From positions 597,501-661,500 of the forward strand of contig NC_092251.1 of NCBI RefSeq assembly GCF_036320965.1: 64,000 nucleotides of DNA, read 5' to 3'. The notes under the pieces are model-generated. The model was not told the DNA's origin and did no database searches. It saw only the letters and a program-made list of their open reading frames with translations. Below, piece by piece: positions 61,560 to 64,000 of this stretch. Made by a program: the position numbers and the translations under genes. Source of the DNA: Panulirus ornatus. Taxonomy: Eukaryota; Arthropoda; Malacostraca; Decapoda; Palinuridae. Numbering within the stretch: position 1 is the first letter of the stretch; every line of letters begins with the position of its first letter.

Positions 61560-61597
<38 letters not shown>
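61555..61597. repeat. Imperfect (TA)n
   Basis: atgata start, then (TA)17, ending in a T run that is the poly-A of the next RTE copy. Confidence 0.9.
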
Positions 61598-61606
<9 letters not shown>

Positions 61607-63219
61607 TTTTCTTTTTTATACTTTGTCGCTGTCTCCCGCGTTTGCGAGGTAGCGCAAGGAAACAGACGAAAGAAATGGCCCAACCCCCCCCCCCATACAC
61701 ATGTATATACATACATCCACACACGCAAATATACATCCCTACACAGCTTTCCATGGTTTACCCCAGACGCTTCACATGCCTTGATTCAATCCACTGACAG
61801 CACGTCAACCCCGGTATACCACATCACTCCAATTCACTCTATTCCTTGCCCTCCTTTCACCCTCCTGCATGTTCAGGCCCCGATCACACAAAATCTTTTT
61901 CACTCCATCTTTCCACCTCCAATTTGGTCTCCCTCTTCTCCTCGTTCCCTCCACCTCCGACACATATATCCTCTTGGTCAATCTTTCCTCACTCATTCTC
62001 TCCATGTGCCCAAACCACTTCAAAACACCCTCTTCTGCTCTCTCAACCACGCTCTTTTTATTTCCACACATCTCTCTTACCCTTACGTTACTCACTCGAT
62101 CAAACCACCTCACACCACACATTGTCCTCAAACATCTCATTTCCAGCACATCCATCCTCCTGCGCACAACTCTATCCATAGCCCACGCCTCGCAACCATA
62201 CAACATTGTTGGAACCACTATTCCTTCAAACATACCCATTTTTGCTTTCCGAGATAATGTTCTTGACTTCCACACATTCTTCAAGGCCCCCAGAATTTTC
62301 GCCCCCTCCCCCACCCTATGATCCACTTCCGCTTCCATGGTTCCATCCGCTGCCAGATCCACTCCCAGATATCTAAAACACTTCACTTCCTCCAGTTTTT
62401 CTCCATTCAAACTCACCTCCCAATTGACTTGACCCTCAACCCTACTGTACCTAATAACCTTGCTCTTATTCACATTTACTCTTAACTTTCTTCTTCCACA
62501 CACTTTACCAAACTCAGTCACCAGCTTCTGCAGTTTCTCACATGAATCAGCCACCAGCGCTGTATCATCAGCGAACAACAACTGACTCACTTCCCAAGCT
62601 CTCTCATCCCCAACAGACTTCATACTTGCCCCTCTTTCCAAAACTCTTGCATTTACCTCCCTAACAACCCCATCCATAAGCAAATTAAACAACCATGGAG
62701 ACATCACACACCCCTGCCGCAAACCTACATTCACTGAGAACCAATCACTTTCCTCTCTTCCTACACGTACACATGCCTTACATCCTCGATAAAAACTTTT
62801 CACTGCTTCTAACAACTTTCCTCCCACACCATATATTCTTAATACCTTCCACAGAGCATCTCTATCAACTCTATCATATGCCTTCTCCAGATCCATAAAT
62901 GCTACATACAAATCCATTTGCTTTTCTAAGTATTTCTCACATACATTCTTCAAAGCAAACACCTGATCCACACATCCTCTACCACTTCTGAAACCACACT
63001 GCTCTTCCCCAATCTGATGCTCTGTACATGCCTTCAAACTCTCAATCAATACCCTCCCATATAATTTACCAGGAATACTCAACAAACTTATACCTCTGTA
63101 ATTTGAGCACTCACTCTTATCCCCTTTGCCTTTGTACAATGGCACTATGCACGCATTCCGCCAATCCTCAGGCACCTCACCATGAGTCATACATACATTA
63201 AATAACCTTACCAACCAGT

Positions 63220-63224
<5 letters not shown>
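61598..63224 (-). mobile_element. RTE-clade element with uninterrupted RT (subfamily A)
   Basis: RT is open for 469 codons (63214-61805), from WLVRLFNVCMTHGEV through GFRSGRG, LRQGC and QLLFADD to the TGA. EN is missing. It has the short 3' UTR with a T run. The copy is truncated 5' at caaccagtcaacaa, abutting (TA)n. It is nearly identical to 54140-57441 in the shared part, so both are young. Confidence 0.93.

Positions 63225-63264
<40 letters not shown>
63225..63264. repeat. (TA)20 microsatellite
   Basis: Between a truncated RTE 5' end and a SIDE 5' end. Confidence 0.95.
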
Positions 63265-63267
<3 letters not shown>

Positions 63268-63502
63268 CCCTGGGGATAGGGGAGAAAGAATACTTCCCAC
63301 GTATTCCCTGCGTGTCGTAGAAGGCGACTAAAAGGGAAGGGAGCGGGGGGCTGGAAATCCTCCCCTCTCATTTTTTTTTTCAATTTTCCAAAAGAAGGAA
63401 CAGAGAAGGGGGCCAGGTGAGGATATTCCCTCAAAGGCCCAGTCCTCTGTTCTTAACGCTACCTCGCTAATGCGGGCAATGGCGAATAGCATGAAAGAAA
63501 AA
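63265..63502 (+). mobile_element. SIDE copy 12
   Basis: Full-length plus-strand copy with the 3' hairpin at about 63463-63481 and a short (TA)7 tail. Confidence 0.9.
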
Positions 63503-63516
63503 TATATATATATATA

Positions 63517-64000
63517 AACTGCAGAAGCTGGTGACTGAGTTTGGAAAAGTGTGTGGAAGAAGAAAGTTAAGAGTAAATGTGAATAAGAGCAAGGTTATTA
63601 GGTACAGTAGGGTTGAGGGTCAAGTCAGTTGGGAGGTGAGTTTGAATGGAGAAAAACTGGAGGAAGTGAAGTGTTTTAGATATCTGGGAGTGGATCTGGC
63701 AGCGGATGGAACCATGGAAGCGGAAGTGGATCATAGGGTGGGGGAGGGGGCGAAAATCCTGGGGGTCTTGAAGAATGTGTGGAAGTCGAGAACATTATCT
63801 CGGAAAGCAAAAATGGGTATGTTTGAAGGAATAGTGGTTCCAACAATGTTGTATGGTTGCGAGGCATGGGCTATGGATAGAGTTGTGCGCAGGAGGATGG
63901 ATGTGCTGGAAATGAGATGTTTGAGGACAATGTGTGGTGTGAGGTGGTTTGATCGAGTGAGTAACGTAAGGGTAAGAGAGATGTGTGGAAATAAAAAGAG
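63517..64000 (+). mobile_element. RTE-clade element, truncated, runs off the window
   Basis: RT from [19 protein letters not shown] onward, open to the window end (CGNKK). It is 5'-truncated at (TA)n just downstream of FADD, so the palm is missing. Confidence 0.9.

Overview
The window is eukaryotic and contains one recognisable host gene. It most likely comes from a decapod crustacean. This is inferred from the density of long (TA)n, (CA)n and (CT)n microsatellites, RTE-type and Penelope-type retroelements, tRNA-derived SINEs, a degenerate TTAGG block (the arthropod telomere motif) and a spliced SLC16-type gene. No bacterial operons, rRNA genes or CRISPR arrays are seen.

Layout. 1-6070 is mostly non-coding, with three minisatellites, a pyrimidine-rich tract and SINE fragments. 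6070-12780 is a dense nest of RTE-clade non-LTR fragments, short RTE derivatives and Penelope-like pseudo-LTRs joined by (TA)n. 12780-16270 is largely unique, with a striking 21-bp satellite at 13980-14399. 16270-20060 is a second RTE nest. 20060-30100 is sparse, with scattered minisatellites, SIDE, RTE, SINE and Jockey/CR1 pieces. 30100-39210 is a third nest that includes a full-length RTE on the minus strand (30431-34014). 39365-40915 is a decayed Jockey/CR1-like element. 43640-44811 is a Penelope-like element whose RT YVDD motif and GIY-YIG domain are still readable. 47129-50641 holds the 5' part of a monocarboxylate transporter gene, and its C-terminal half was not found in the window. 50900-64000 is a fourth RTE nest with the best-preserved copy (54140-57441).

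How the parts relate. The RTE element is about 3.3-3.6 kb. It has a 5' UTR starting ATCCCTGGGGATAGGGG, one long EN-RT frame (APE-like endonuclease, then RT with FADD), and a 3' UTR ending in a short hairpin followed by (TA)n or poly-A. A roughly 235-bp element, called SIDE here, occurs in twelve near-complete copies. It carries the RTE 5' end and the RTE 3' end with the whole coding region missing, so it looks like a non-autonomous rider on the RTE machinery. Most junctions are (TA)n tracts, which appear to serve both as tails and as targets. The Penelope-type pseudo-LTR family carries a candidate hammerhead ribozyme fold and occurs mainly as inverted pairs in several states of central deletion. 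Two RTE copies have 5'-inverted structures of the twin-priming kind.

Limits: boundaries of decayed copies are read by eye to about +/-10-20 bp. Family names rest on motif recognition, not on searches.
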